Of a DNA stretch of 64,000 bases, positions 17,349 to 26,077 are shown in pieces (position 1 is the stretch's first letter; every line of letters starts with the position of its first letter). The position numbers and the translations under genes were made by a program. The DNA is from Phytohabitans suffuscus (lineage in GTDB: Bacteria > Actinomycetota > Actinomycetes > Mycobacteriales > Micromonosporaceae). The notes under the pieces are model-generated. The model searched no databases. It saw nothing but the letters and a program-made list of their open reading frames with translations, and was not told the DNA's origin. The stretch spans positions 3,968,320 to 4,032,319 of the forward strand of contig NZ_AP022871.1 in the NCBI RefSeq assembly GCF_011764565.1. The letters run 5' to 3'.

Positions 17349-17773
17349 TCAGAAGGCGTGCAGGCGCTCGACGTTGTCCGCCGGGGCCGGCGTCCTCGGC
17401 GCGACGTCGTAGCCGAGATGCCGCAGCACCTCGGCCGCCACCTCCGGGGCATCCCGGACGGCCGCCCGTACCTGGAGGCGCCGCCACTGCTCGCGGCCCT
17501 CCTTCACCGCGCTCTTCCAGCCGTCGGCCCGATCGACGTCGAACTCGACCACCAGCGCGTGTGACTGCCGTCGACGGTCAGTGGCAAGGTGCCAAAGCCG
17601 TCCTGCTCCAGGACCCCGACTGTCACCCGGGGGTCAGCTGGATCTCTGCCGAGGAGCGGCGCCAGATCCTTCTCGGTCTTGACGATCCGGTGCAGTCGAT
17701 TGTTGATCTCGGTGGCGAACGTGGTGGCGGTATCGGCGAGGCTCAGGGGAACACTGGGCTTGGGGCTAGTCAT
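17349..17773 (-). pseudogene. Small protein of unknown function, one-base frameshift
   Basis: The restored product would be about 141 residues. The first part (ATG 17773) starts MTSPKPSVPLSLADTATTFA and runs to TLPLTVDGSH. The second part continues in another frame from VVEFDVDRADGW to the stop at 17349. The join lies near 17553-17562, where one missing base would restore a continuous alpha/beta protein. I recognise no family. It overlaps the end of the upstream small gene by eight bases, so the two form an operon. There is no signal peptide or membrane segment. Confidence 0.5.
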
Positions 17774-17949
17774 CGCCGAGCAGGTAGTCGATGCTCCGGA
17801 CGAGCTCGTAGACCTTGCGCTGGTCAGGCAGGAGGTCGAAGTCGCGGCCGAGGTCGTAGAGGCGTTCCTTGGACATGCCGACCTGGGTGAGCAGTCGGTC
17901 ACGCCATTCCAGCAGCTCCTCGCGCGTCTTGACGATCGCGGTGGACATG
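17766..17949 (-). CDS. 60-residue helical protein, function unknown
   Basis: The ATG at 17949 begins MSTAIVKTREELLEWRDRLL and gives a short, charged, helical protein that ends YELVRSIDYLLGDD. An upstream in-frame extension lacks protein-like composition, so I prefer this start. It overlaps the next gene by eight bases. The pair has the size of a two-component small-protein module, but I see no toxin or antitoxin motif. The intergenic region upstream (17950-18199) is comparatively AT-rich near 17975-18050 and probably holds the promoter. Confidence 0.55.
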
Positions 17950-18199
17950 ATGGGCCCTCTCGCTGGCGGTGACGCTATAACGCCCATGCTAGGCACACCT
18001 CCTGTCAGTGTCACTTTAAGCAACGGTAAAGGCACGGAAATCTGGTGAACTGATGCCTCAGTGTTCCGTCAGGTGACGCGGACCACACCAACCGAACGGG
18101 TGGAGGGCTTGTCAAGGTGGGGGAAAGAACACCACTAGTGGCGATATCCCCCAGACCCCGGCCCAACCTCGAGGGCGGGCCGGGGCGGATCGGGGTGGG

Positions 18200-18382
18200 T
18201 CAGCAGCAGCTCGCGGTCGGGTTCTGGTCGCGGCGGTCGGTGCGGCGGTGTTCGAACTCGCGGCGGGTCAGCAGGGGCTGGTCGGGGTGGAGGCGGCGGT
18301 GGCGGTCGACGTAGTGGTCGTACTGCGACTCGCCGGTCAGCTCCCGCAAGTACCAGCGGACCGCGGCCAGGGCGCGCCTCAC
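18200..18382 (-). CDS. ybdD: YbdD/YjiX-family protein partner of CstA
   Basis: This is a 60-residue basic protein of the YbdD (DUF466) family. Typical features are RWYLRELTGESQYDHYV, HP near the middle, LTRREFEHRR and a C-terminal double cysteine (SCC at the end). The start is GTG 18382, overlapping the cstA stop (GTGA). YbdD-family proteins are encoded right after CstA-type transporters and are needed for, or modulate, pyruvate or peptide uptake in enteric bacteria. Context and sequence agree, so the call is good even though the protein is tiny. Confidence 0.85.
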   Translation of the reverse strand: MRRALAAVRWYLRELTGESQYDHYVDRHRRLHPDQPLLTRREFEHRRTDRRDQNPTASCC

Positions 18383-20586
18383 GTCCGCTCCCCGGAGGAG
18401 GTGCCCGCGGCGGCCATCTCGCGCTTCTCCCGCGCGGTCGGGAAGAGACCGGCGGGGGCGACGATCTTCGACCTCACGTACGGGGCCTCCGTCGTGGGTA
18501 GTGGTGCGCGGGCGCGGATGGCCTTGAAGCAGATCCACGCGGCGTTCGCGATGACGAGGATGACCAGGATCGCGAAGAACGCGGCCAGCACACCATCCAC
18601 AGTGGAGTTCGTTACCACGGCCCGCATGTCGTCGAGGTTCTTGGCGGGGGCCAGCACCTCGCCGCGGTCGAGCGCTTCGGCGAAGCGTTCGCGCTGGGCG
18701 AAGAAGCCGATCGCCGGGTTGTCCGAGAAGACCTTCTGCCAGCTCGCGGTCAGCGTCACCGTGGCGTCCCAGGCCAGCGGTATGCCGGTGACCCAGGCCC
18801 ACTTGAGCCGGCCGCTCTTGACCAGGATCGTGGTCGCCACCGCCAGGGCGACGGCCGCCAGCAGCTGGTTGGCGATGCCGAAGAGCGGGAAGAGCTGGTT
18901 GATGCCGCCGAGCGGGTTGGTGACGCCGGTGTAGAGGAAGTAGCCCCACGCCAGTACGACGACCGCGCTGGTGGCCCAGAGTCCCGGCTTCCAGCTGACC
19001 CGGCCGATCGGCTTCCAGATGTTGCCGAGCGTGTCCTGGAGCATGAACCGGCCGACCCGCGTACCGGCGTCCACCGTGGTCAGGATGAACAGGGCCTCGA
19101 ACATGATGGCGAAGTGGTACCAGAACGCCTTCAGGCTCGATCCGCCGATGACGCTGGAGAAGATCTCGGACATGCCGACGGCGAGCGTGGGTGCGCCGCC
19201 GGTGCGGGCGACGAGCGTCTGCTCCTCGACCTCGGCCGCGGCGGCGCTGAGGTCCTGCGGTGAGATCGTGAAGCCGAGGTTGGCCACCGCCGCCGACGCG
19301 CTCTCCACTGTGGAGCCGAGCACGCCGGCCGGTGCGTTCATCGCGTAGTAGAGGCCGGGCTCCAGGATGCAGGCGGCGATCAGCGCCATGACGGCGACGA
19401 ACGACTCCATCAGCATCGCGCCGTACCCGACGAGCCGCACCTGCGACTCCTTCTGGATCATCTTGGGCGTCGTGCCGGAGGCGATCAGCGAATGGAATCC
19501 GGAGAGCGCGCCGCAGGCGATCGTGATGAACACGAACGGGAACAGCGATCCGGAGAAGACCGGGCCGTTGCCCTCGCGGGCGAAGTCCGTGACCGCCTCG
19601 GTCCGCAGCACCGGCGCGGCGATGAGCACGCCGACGGCGAGCAGGCCGATGACGCCGACCTTCATGAACGTGGACAGGTAGTCGCGCGGGGCGAGCAGCA
19701 TCCACACCGGGAGTACCGAGGCGAAGAAGCCGTAGACGATCAGGCAGATGGTCAGCGCCTCGGGGCTGAGCGTGAACGTGTCGGCGAGCCCGGACTCCTG
19801 TACCCAGCCGCCCGCCACGATCGCGAGCAGCAGCAGGCCGACGCCGATCGCGGTGGTCTCGGCGACCCGGCCCGGCCGGAGTATCCGCAGGTAGAAGCCC
19901 ATGAAGAGGGCGATCGGGATGGTCATCGCGATGGAGAACGTGCCCCACGGCGACTTGGCCAGCGCGTTGACCACGACCAGCGCGAGCACGGCCAGCAGGA
20001 TGATCATGATGGAGAAGACCGCGACGAGCGCGGCGATGCCGCCGACCGTACCGATCTCGTCGCGGGCCATCTGGCCGAGGCTCTTGCCGTTGCGGCGCAT
20101 CGAGAAGAACAGGATCACCATGTCCTGTACGGCACCGGCGAAGATGACACCGAAGATGATCCACATGGTGCCGGGCAGGTAGCCCATCTGCGCGGCGAGT
20201 ACGGGGCCGACCAGCGGGCCGGCGCCGGCGATCGCGGCGAAGTGGTGGCCGACCAGGATCCGGCGGTCGGTCGGCTGGTAGTCGATGCCGTTGTCCAGCC
20301 GCTCCGCGGGCGTGGCCCGGGTGTCGTCCACCTTGAGCACCTTGCGGACGATGAAGCGGGCGTAGAAGCGGTACGCGATCGCGTAGGAGGCGATCGCCGC
20401 CACCACGAGCCAGATGGCGTTGATCTCCTCGCCGCGGGAGAGGGCCAGCACGCCCCACGCGATCGCGCCGGCGATCGCGATGGACGTCCAGATGGCGATC
20501 GACCTGGGGTTCAGCCGGCCACGTCCGGTCGGCGGCGCGGTCGTGGGTGGGGGCGTGGGCGGGCTCGCCGGGGTTGTGGTCGTCAC
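18379..20586 (-). CDS. cstA: Carbon starvation protein CstA, pyruvate/peptide transporter family
   Basis: This 735-residue polytopic membrane protein of the CstA family is expected to import pyruvate or short peptides when preferred carbon is low. The start is GTG 20586, preceded by GGAGG; an in-frame TTG four codons upstream is less likely. After a Pro/Thr-rich cytosolic N-terminus come about 16 hydrophobic segments. Family landmarks are NGIDYQPTDRRILVGHHFAA, IAGAGPLVGPVLAAQMGYLP, GALSGFHSLIASGTTPKM and the late FGIANQLLAAVAL. Length is normal. It lies 15 bases after a DUF3311 gene and overlaps ybdD, giving a three-gene unit. Confidence 0.93.
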   Translation of the reverse strand: MTTTTPASPPTPPPTTAPPTGRGRLNPRSIAIWTSIAIAGAIAWGVLALSRGEEINAIWLVVAAIASYAIAYRFYARFIVRKVLKVDDTRATPAERLDNGIDYQPTDRRILVGHHFAAIAGAGPLVGPVLAAQMGYLPGTMWIIFGVIFAGAVQDMVILFFSMRRNGKSLGQMARDEIGTVGGIAALVAVFSIMIILLAVLALVVVNALAKSPWGTFSIAMTIPIALFMGFYLRILRPGRVAETTAIGVGLLLLAIVAGGWVQESGLADTFTLSPEALTICLIVYGFFASVLPVWMLLAPRDYLSTFMKVGVIGLLAVGVLIAAPVLRTEAVTDFAREGNGPVFSGSLFPFVFITIACGALSGFHSLIASGTTPKMIQKESQVRLVGYGAMLMESFVAVMALIAACILEPGLYYAMNAPAGVLGSTVESASAAVANLGFTISPQDLSAAAAEVEEQTLVARTGGAPTLAVGMSEIFSSVIGGSSLKAFWYHFAIMFEALFILTTVDAGTRVGRFMLQDTLGNIWKPIGRVSWKPGLWATSAVVVLAWGYFLYTGVTNPLGGINQLFPLFGIANQLLAAVALAVATTILVKSGRLKWAWVTGIPLAWDATVTLTASWQKVFSDNPAIGFFAQRERFAEALDRGEVLAPAKNLDDMRAVVTNSTVDGVLAAFFAILVILVIANAAWICFKAIRARAPLPTTEAPYVRSKIVAPAGLFPTAREKREMAAAGTSSGERT

Positions 20587-20601
20587 GGGGGCCTCCAAGA
20601 G

Positions 20602-20793
20602 CTAACGACGCAGCAGCAGGTAGGCGACGAACATGAGTAGAACACTCAGAGGGACCCAAACCATCTGGTACCAGTAGAAAAACGGCACCCCGACGAGTGC
20701 GGGACCGCCGGCATAGAAGGGCACCCATAGCAAGGCGACAAATGGGGCAGCCAGGCAGGCGCCCGCGATCACCCGTGCGGTGTTCGACGTCAC
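20602..20793 (-). CDS. DUF3311 small membrane protein
   Basis: This 63-residue protein with two hydrophobic segments matches DUF3311: AGACLAAPFVALLWVPFY, then GVPFFYWYQMVWVPLSVLL. DUF3311 proteins are usually encoded directly before a sodium:solute symporter on the same strand. Here the symporter is on the opposite strand, 56 bp away, and the gene instead leads into cstA. The start is GTG 20793; upstream codons look non-coding. It may be an accessory subunit of the symporter or of CstA. Confidence 0.8.
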   Translation of the reverse strand: MTSNTARVIAGACLAAPFVALLWVPFYAGGPALVGVPFFYWYQMVWVPLSVLLMFVAYLLLRR

Positions 20794-20805
20794 ATGGCAG
20801 AGTTG

Positions 20806-20823
20806 CCGAACCAAGGCATTCGG
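20806..20823. promoter_or_regulatory. Possible shared operator between DUF3311 and symporter genes
   Basis: CCGAA and TTCGG form an inverted repeat around eight bases in the 56-bp gap between divergent starts. The stem is short, so this is a weak candidate for a site that co-regulates both transport units. Confidence 0.3.
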
Positions 20824-20849
20824 TTTACCCGATGTTTCAGGGAGATGTC

Positions 20850-22322
20850 GTGCTCGCCACCGTGGCCGCGTTCCTCGCCGTAGTCGGCGGGACCTCGCTG
20901 GTGGCGGTGGGCGCGCGCTGGTTCCGCCGGGACGACTCGCTGCCCACACTGGAGGGCTGGGCGCTGGCCGGCCGCCGCTTCGGCGCGCCCACCACGTGGC
21001 TGCTGCTCGGCGGGACGATCTACACGGCGTACACGTTCGCGGCGGTGCCCGGCCTCGTGTACGGTGCCGGCGCGCTCGGCTTCTTCGCGCTGCCGTACAC
21101 GGTGATCGTCTATCCGCTCGCGTTCCTGCTGCTCCCGCGCTTGTGGACGGCCGCGCGCGACAACGGCTACATCACGGTCGCCGACTACGTGAAGGGGCGG
21201 TACGACTCGCCGCCGCTCGCGCTCGCGGTCGCGCTGACCGGGATCCTCGCCACGATGCCGTACATCGCACTCCAGCTCCTCGGCATCCGGGCCGTGCTCA
21301 CCGCCGGTGGCCTGTACCCGCGCGGCCTCGCCGGCGACCTCGCGCTGATCGCGGTGTTCGCCGTGCTGGCGCTGGCCACGTACCGGCACGGGCTGCGCGC
21401 GCCCGCGGTGATCTCGATCGTCAAGGGCGCGGCGATCTTCGGGGCCACGCTGGCGGTGGTCGCGGTCGTGCTCGACGACATGGGCGGGCCGGGCCGGATG
21501 TTCGAGATCGCGGCGACCCGGCACACGGCCCTCGCGCTGGAGCCGGAGCTGTTCCCGGCGTTCGCCACGCTCGCGCTCGGCTCGGCGATGGCCCTGCTCA
21601 TGTACCCGCACGTGCTCACCGCCGCGTTCGCCGCCTCGGGGCCGGACACCCTGCGCAAGGTGACCGTGGCCCTGCCCGCGTGGACCGCGGTGCTCGGCCT
21701 CTTCGGCGTGCTCGGGATCGCCGCGCTCGCCGCCGGCGTGGAGGCGCCACCGGGCAACGCCGAGTCAGCGGTACCCCTGCTGGTGGAGCAGCTCATGCCG
21801 GCCGCGCTGACCGGCGTGCTCTTCGGGGCGTTCGTGGTGGGCGCGCTGGTGCCGGCGGCGGTGATGTCGATCGCGGCGGCGACCGCCTTCGTCCGCAACA
21901 TCTACGTCGAGTACTTCCACCCGACCGCCACGCCCAAGCACCAGACCCGCATCGCGCAGGCGGTCTCGCTGACCGCGAAGGTCGGCGCCGTGGCGTTCGT
22001 GTTCGGCCTGCGCAACCAGGACGCGATCAACCTGCAGCTGCTCGGCGGGGTGTGGATCCTGCAGACGTTCCCGGCGGTGGCGATCGGCCTCTTCACCACC
22101 TGGCTGCACAGGTGGGCGCTGTTCGCCGGCTGGGCGGTCGGCATGGTCGCCGGCACGCTGCTCGTCGTCTGGGGCGGCTTCTCGTCGGTGGTCTCGGTGG
22201 GGCTCGGCGGCACGCAGGTGCCGGTGTACGCGGCGGTCGTCGCCTTCGCGCTCAACCTCGCCGTCGCGGTCGCCCTCACGCCGTTCCTCGCCGGTTCGCG
22301 GGAGGCGGTGCGGGCCACATGA
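20850..22322 (+). CDS. Sodium:solute symporter family transporter
   Basis: This 490-residue membrane protein belongs to the sodium:solute symporter (SSS) family, related to acetate, pantothenate and monocarboxylate carriers. About 13 hydrophobic segments are visible. Landmarks are LEGWALAGRRFGAPTTWLLL, GGTIYTAYTFAAVPGLVYG, NGYITVADYVKGRYDS and LLVEQLMPAALTGVLFGAF. The start is taken as GTG 20850 with GGGAG seven bases upstream; ATG 20832 is an in-frame alternative without a clear ribosome site. The substrate cannot be told from sequence alone. The stop overlaps the start of an ECF sigma gene (ATGA), an unusual partner for a carrier. Confidence 0.85.
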   Translation: MLATVAAFLAVVGGTSLVAVGARWFRRDDSLPTLEGWALAGRRFGAPTTWLLLGGTIYTAYTFAAVPGLVYGAGALGFFALPYTVIVYPLAFLLLPRLWTAARDNGYITVADYVKGRYDSPPLALAVALTGILATMPYIALQLLGIRAVLTAGGLYPRGLAGDLALIAVFAVLALATYRHGLRAPAVISIVKGAAIFGATLAVVAVVLDDMGGPGRMFEIAATRHTALALEPELFPAFATLALGSAMALLMYPHVLTAAFAASGPDTLRKVTVALPAWTAVLGLFGVLGIAALAAGVEAPPGNAESAVPLLVEQLMPAALTGVLFGAFVVGALVPAAVMSIAAATAFVRNIYVEYFHPTATPKHQTRIAQAVSLTAKVGAVAFVFGLRNQDAINLQLLGGVWILQTFPAVAIGLFTTWLHRWALFAGWAVGMVAGTLLVVWGGFSSVVSVGLGGTQVPVYAAVVAFALNLAVAVALTPFLAGSREAVRAT

Positions 22323-22846
22323 CCTCACCCCTGATCCGCGCGCAGCAGGCCGCGGCGGAGGCCGACGAGGCGCTGGCCGCGCTCTTCCAGACCCAGTACG
22401 CGGGCATGGTCCGTCTCGCCGTGCTGCTCGGCGCCGACGACGCCGAAGACATCGTCGCGGAGGCGTTCTACCAGCTGTACCGGCGGTGGAGGAAGCTGCG
22501 CGGCGCGGACGCGGCGGTGCCGTACCTGAGGTCGGTGGTCTGCAACCTGACCCGGATGCGCCTGCGCCACCTGCAGGTGGTCCGCAAGCACGCCACTCCC
22601 GAGACGGCCGCGCCCTCGGGCAGCTCGGCCGAGGCGGAGGCGCTGCTCCACGACGACCAGCGGGCGCTGGTGGCGGCGCTCAAGGAGCTGCCCGCGCGCC
22701 AGCGGGAGGCGCTCGTCCTGCGACACTGGCTGGGTCTGCGCGAGGCGGAGATCGCCGAGGCGATGGGCATCTCGCCGGGTGCGGTCAAGTCGCACACCTC
22801 GCGCGGGATGGCCGCCCTCACGCGGGTGCTGGAGGAACGCCGATGA
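22319..22846 (+). CDS. ECF-type RNA polymerase sigma factor
   Basis: This 175-residue sigma-70 family protein of the extracytoplasmic-function type has two domains. Region 2 includes YAGMVRLAVLLGADDAEDIV, AEAFYQLYRRW and PYLRSVVCNLTRMRLRH. Region 4 includes LPARQREALVLRHWLGLREA and EIAEAMGISPGAVKSHTSRG. It resembles the SigE-like, SigM-type group common in actinomycetes. It is translated with the symporter (ATGA overlap) and with the next gene (ATGA overlap). It may drive its own operon, but no autoregulated promoter could be read with confidence. Confidence 0.9.
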   Translation: MTSPLIRAQQAAAEADEALAALFQTQYAGMVRLAVLLGADDAEDIVAEAFYQLYRRWRKLRGADAAVPYLRSVVCNLTRMRLRHLQVVRKHATPETAAPSGSSAEAEALLHDDQRALVAALKELPARQREALVLRHWLGLREAEIAEAMGISPGAVKSHTSRGMAALTRVLEERR

Positions 22847-23127
22847 GCGGTAGGAGTACCGAGGACCGGCTGCGGGAGACGCTGGACGCGCTCGCCGCGG
22901 GGATCGACGCCGCGCCACCCGCGTACCGGAAGGCGCGCGCCGAGTGGCGGCGGCGGGAGCGCCGGCGCCGGCTCGTGCTGGCGGTGCTGATCGCGATCGT
23001 CTTCGCGCTGGCCGACCTGATCGGGCTGTGGGCGCTCAACCGGACCCGCGACCACGACCCGATCATCTTCGACGACCGCTCCCGCATCCACCAGACCGAG
23101 CCGGCCACCGGCGTCATACCGCCGTAG
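22843..23127 (+). CDS. Single-pass membrane protein, possible anti-sigma partner
   Basis: This 94-residue protein has a cytosolic helical N-terminus (MSGRSTEDRLRETLDALAAG), a strongly basic stretch (RRRERRRRL), one membrane segment (VLAVLIAIVFALADLIGLWA) and a short external tail. Genes in this position after an ECF sigma often encode anti-sigma factors, and the layout fits. It lacks a recognisable zinc-binding anti-sigma motif and is short, so the role is inferred from position. The ATG overlaps the sigma stop. Confidence 0.65.
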   Translation: MSGRSTEDRLRETLDALAAGIDAAPPAYRKARAEWRRRERRRRLVLAVLIAIVFALADLIGLWALNRTRDHDPIIFDDRSRIHQTEPATGVIPP

Positions 23128-23133
23128 CGGCCG

Positions 23134-23888
23134 TCAGCCCTGTACCGTGGGTACGACGATCAGCTCGGCCACGTTTACGCGCGCCGGGGCGCCGGTGGCG
23201 TACGCGATCGCGTCCGCGATGTCCTCCGGCGGCAGCGGCGTCACGGCCTGCCGCATCCCGGCGAGTGCCTCGCGCTGGCCGGCGTCGAGCATCCCGGCTC
23301 CCAGTTCGGTGCCGACGAAGCCCGGCTCGACGTTTTTGACCCGTACGCCGCGCGGGCCGAAGTCCATCCGCAGCCCCGGGTCAGGTGCGCGACCGCCGCC
23401 TTCGTGGCGGTGTAGACGGCGTAGTTCGGGAAGACCTGGTGACCGCCGATCGAGCCGACGAGCACGAGGTCCGCCGCCCTGCCGTCCGCCGCGGCGGCGA
23501 GCAGGTCGTCAACGAACGCGCGGGCGGTGTACAGCAGGCCGTTGAGGTTGGTGCCGATCATCTGGTCCCACTCGACGGTCTGCGCCGACTCGAAGGGCGC
23601 GGCGAGCATGACGCCCGCGTTCGCCACCACCAGGTCGACCCGGCCCAGCGCCGAGCGGGCGGTCGCCGCGGCCGCGTACACGGCCTCCTGGTCGGCGACG
23701 TCGACCGCGACCGGCACCGCGGCCGGGCCAATCTCGGTGGTTAGCCCTTTGAGACGGTCCTCGCGCCGCCCGAGGAGGGCGACCGACGCGCCGGCCGCGA
23801 CGAGGCGGCGGGCGGTGGCGGCGCCGATGCCGCTGGTGGCGCCGGTGACGACCGCGACGCGGCCGGAAAGCGTGTTGTTGTCAGTCAT
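23134..23888 (-). pseudogene. Short-chain dehydrogenase/reductase, one-base frameshift
   Basis: This is an NAD(P)-dependent classical SDR of about 251 residues when restored. The first part (ATG 23888) has VVTGATSGIGAATARRLVAA (cofactor loop), VANAGVM and the catalytic YxxxK in YAVYTATKAAVAHLTRG. The C-terminal part, starting LRMDFGPRGVRVKNVEPGFV, is one frame over. Adding one G to the run at 23374-23377 (CCCC on the plus strand) restores HLTRGLRMDFGPRG exactly. A sequence error is the simplest explanation. The gene is divergent from an MmyB-type regulator, a very common pairing in actinomycetes, so it is probably controlled by it. The substrate is unknown. Confidence 0.85.
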
Positions 23889-23920
23889 GCGTCCACCGTC
23901 GCGGCGCGGCGGGCCGGCAT

Positions 23921-23971
23921 CCAGGATGGGCTTTTCCTGGGGGCGGGGACCCTGGTAGTGCGGGGACCAGG
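23921..23971. promoter_or_regulatory. Two inverted repeats in SDR / regulator intergenic region
   Basis: CCAGGA (23921-23926) with TCCTGG (23935-23940), and CCTGGT (23951-23956) with ACCAGG (23966-23971), lie in the 115-bp gap between the divergent SDR and MmyB-type regulator. The shared CCAGG/CCTGG core suggests a pair of operator sites for that regulator. Confidence 0.5.
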
Positions 23972-24003
23972 CTCGCCACTCCCGGCCGGCCTAGGCTCGG
24001 AGG

Positions 24004-24869
24004 ATGGACGGCAGCAACCAGCTCGGTGAGTTTCTGCGGGCGCGTCGCGAGCTGACCCGCCCGGCGGACTTCGGGCTGCCCGACCCGGGGCGGCGGCGGG
24101 TGCCCGGCCTGCGGCGCGAAGAGGTCGCCCTGCTCGCCGGCATGAGCGCCGACTACTACATCCGCCTTGAACAGGGGCGCGACAAGCACCCGTCCGAGCA
24201 GGTCATCGAGGCGCTCGCCCGGGTCTTCACGCTCGACGACGAGGGCGTGGCGCACCTGCGCGCGCTGGCCCGTCCGGCCACCCGCCGCCGGCGCCGGCCC
24301 AGCCAGCCCGAGCGGATCAGCCCCCGGCTGGAGCGCCTGCTGGACGTCTGGACCGACACGCCGGCCCTGGTCGTCGGGCGTTACCTGGACGTGCTGGGCA
24401 ACAACCGGCTCGCCGCCGCGCTCAACCGTTGCTCGGTCAAGGGGCCAACCAGCTCCGGGTGATCTTCCTCGACCCCGAGACCCGCCAGATCTACGCCGAC
24501 TGGGAGAGGGTGGCGGCCGAGACGGTGGCCACCCTCCGTACGACGGCCGGCACCGACATCGACGACCCGCGCCTGACCGAGCTGGTCGGCGAGCTGTCGC
24601 TGAAGAGCGAGGAGTTTCGCCGGCTGTGGGCGCGCCACGACGTGGGCGCCAAGACCGCGGGCACCAAGCGCTATGTGCACCCGATGGTCGGCGAGCTGAC
24701 GCTGGCGTACGAGACGTTCTCGGTCAACGGCCACCCGGGGCAGTTCCTGATCGTCTACCACGCCGAGCCGGGCAGTCCGTCCGAGCAGGCGCTGCGGCTG
24801 CTGAGCAGCGCGACCGCTACGGCCCCGTCTGCCGAATTGACAAGTCCAGCAGCTCGACCGGGTGCATGA
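24004..24869 (+). pseudogene. XRE-family regulator with MmyB ligand-binding domain, one-base frameshift
   Basis: This is a transcription factor of about 288 residues when restored. The N-terminal helix-turn-helix reads GEFLRARRELTRPADFG, VPGLRREEVALLAGMSADYY and RLEQGRDKHPS. The C-terminal MmyB-type PAS-like domain has PALVVGRYLDVLGNNRLAAA in the first frame. It then has NQLRVIFLDPETRQIYADWE and VGAKTAGTKRYVHPMVGELT in the second. One extra G at the GGGG run 24441-24444 restores KGANQLRVIFLDPE. This family usually represses or activates a divergent SDR gene, as here. The last 53 bases overlap the end of the convergent glcF gene. Confidence 0.85.
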
Positions 24870-26064
24870 CCAGCGGGCCGTCCCCGGCGTACCGGCGGAT
24901 CTGCAGCAGGCACCCGGCGTTGCCGGTCACGATCACGTCGGGGCGCGCGGACGCCAGGTTTTCCGCCTTGCGCCGGCCGAGCCGCTCGGCCGTGTCGGGC
25001 TGGAGCAGGTTGTAGACGCCGGCCGACCCGCAGCAGAGCTTCTCCTCGGGCACCTCGACGAGCTCCACGCCGGGGATCGTGCGGAGCACGTCGCGGGGCT
25101 CGCGGGTGATCCCCTGGGCGTTCGCGAGGTGGCAGGCGTCGTGGTACGCCACGCGCAGCGGCAGCGGGTGCCGCCGCGCCACCGGCTCCAGCCCGGCGAG
25201 CACCTCGCTCACGTCGCGCACCCGGGCGGCGAAAGCGGCCGCCCGCTCGGCGTACCGGGGGTCGTCGCGCAGCAGCTCGCCGTACTCCTTGAGCACCGAG
25301 CCGCAGCCGGCCACGTTGACGACGACCGTCCCGTACCCCTCGAACGCGTCGACCGTGCGTCGCGCGAACGCCCGCGCCTCCTCGTCGCGCCCGGTGTGCA
25401 GGCTCAGCGCGCCGCAGCACCCCTGCCCCTTCGGCACGGCGACCCGGCAGCCCTCGGCCGCGAGCACGCGCGCGGTCGCGTCGTTGACCGGCTTGAAGAA
25501 GACCCGCTGGGCGCAACCGGTGAGCAGCGCGACAGTGCGCGCCGGTCCCGCCGTCTCCGTCGCTTTCGTGCGCGAGAGCAGGTCTTTCATCCGTACCGGC
25601 GGCAGCAGCCCTTCCAGCGCGCGCACCCGCGCCGGCAGGCGGTCGAGCAGCCCTGAGCGGCGGGTCAGCCAGCGCAGGCCGAGCCGCTGGTAGAGCACCC
25701 CGAGGAGCGCGGCCGCCCGGAGCCGCCCGGGGTACGGGAAGAGCGCGAACACCGCCGCCCGGAAAAGCCGGTCGCGGGGCACCTCGCGGTCGAGCTGCGG
25801 GCGGGCCGACTCGATGAGCGCGCCGTACTTCACGCCGGACGGGCAGGCCGGCACGCACGCGAGGCAGCCGAGGCAGGAGTCGAGGTGCGCGGCGACCGGC
25901 CCGGCGACCGGCGCCTCGCCGCGGGTGGCGAGGTCCATCAGGTAGATGCGGCCGCGCGGCGACTCGGCCTCGTCGCCGGTCACCACGTACGTCGGGCAGG
26001 TGGGCAGGCAGAAGCCACAGTGGACACACTCGTCGAGCAGCGCCCGGTCTACGTCGAAAGCCAC
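24817..26064 (-). CDS. glcF: Glycolate oxidase iron-sulfur subunit GlcF
   Basis: This 415-residue iron-sulfur subunit passes electrons from glycolate oxidation to the respiratory chain. Two ferredoxin-type [4Fe-4S] motifs lie near the N-terminus, CVHCGFCLPTCP and CLGCLACVPACP. Two cysteine-rich CCG domains follow, with GCAQRVFF, GQGCCGAL, VAGCGSV and then HDACHLAN, EKLCCGSAGVYN, GNAGCLLQ. All Cys positions look complete. It is the last gene of a glcD-glcE-glcF order, 13 bases after glcE. Similar subunits occur in lactate oxidases (LldE/LutA), but two flavin subunits upstream favour the glycolate complex. The 3' end overlaps the convergent regulator gene. Confidence 0.9.
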   Translation of the reverse strand: MAFDVDRALLDECVHCGFCLPTCPTYVVTGDEAESPRGRIYLMDLATRGEAPVAGPVAAHLDSCLGCLACVPACPSGVKYGALIESARPQLDREVPRDRLFRAAVFALFPYPGRLRAAALLGVLYQRLGLRWLTRRSGLLDRLPARVRALEGLLPPVRMKDLLSRTKATETAGPARTVALLTGCAQRVFFKPVNDATARVLAAEGCRVAVPKGQGCCGALSLHTGRDEEARAFARRTVDAFEGYGTVVVNVAGCGSVLKEYGELLRDDPRYAERAAAFAARVRDVSEVLAGLEPVARRHPLPLRVAYHDACHLANAQGITREPRDVLRTIPGVELVEVPEEKLCCGSAGVYNLLQPDTAERLGRRKAENLASARPDVIVTGNAGCLLQIRRYAGDGPLVMHPVELLDLSIRQTGP

Positions 26065-26077
26065 CCGAACCTCCGCT

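Noticed and set aside
18200..20728. Long minus-strand frame of 842 codons over the cstA region
   Set aside because: Only its last 60 codons (ybdD) are protein-like. The rest is an out-of-frame shadow of cstA rich in Arg, Pro and His.
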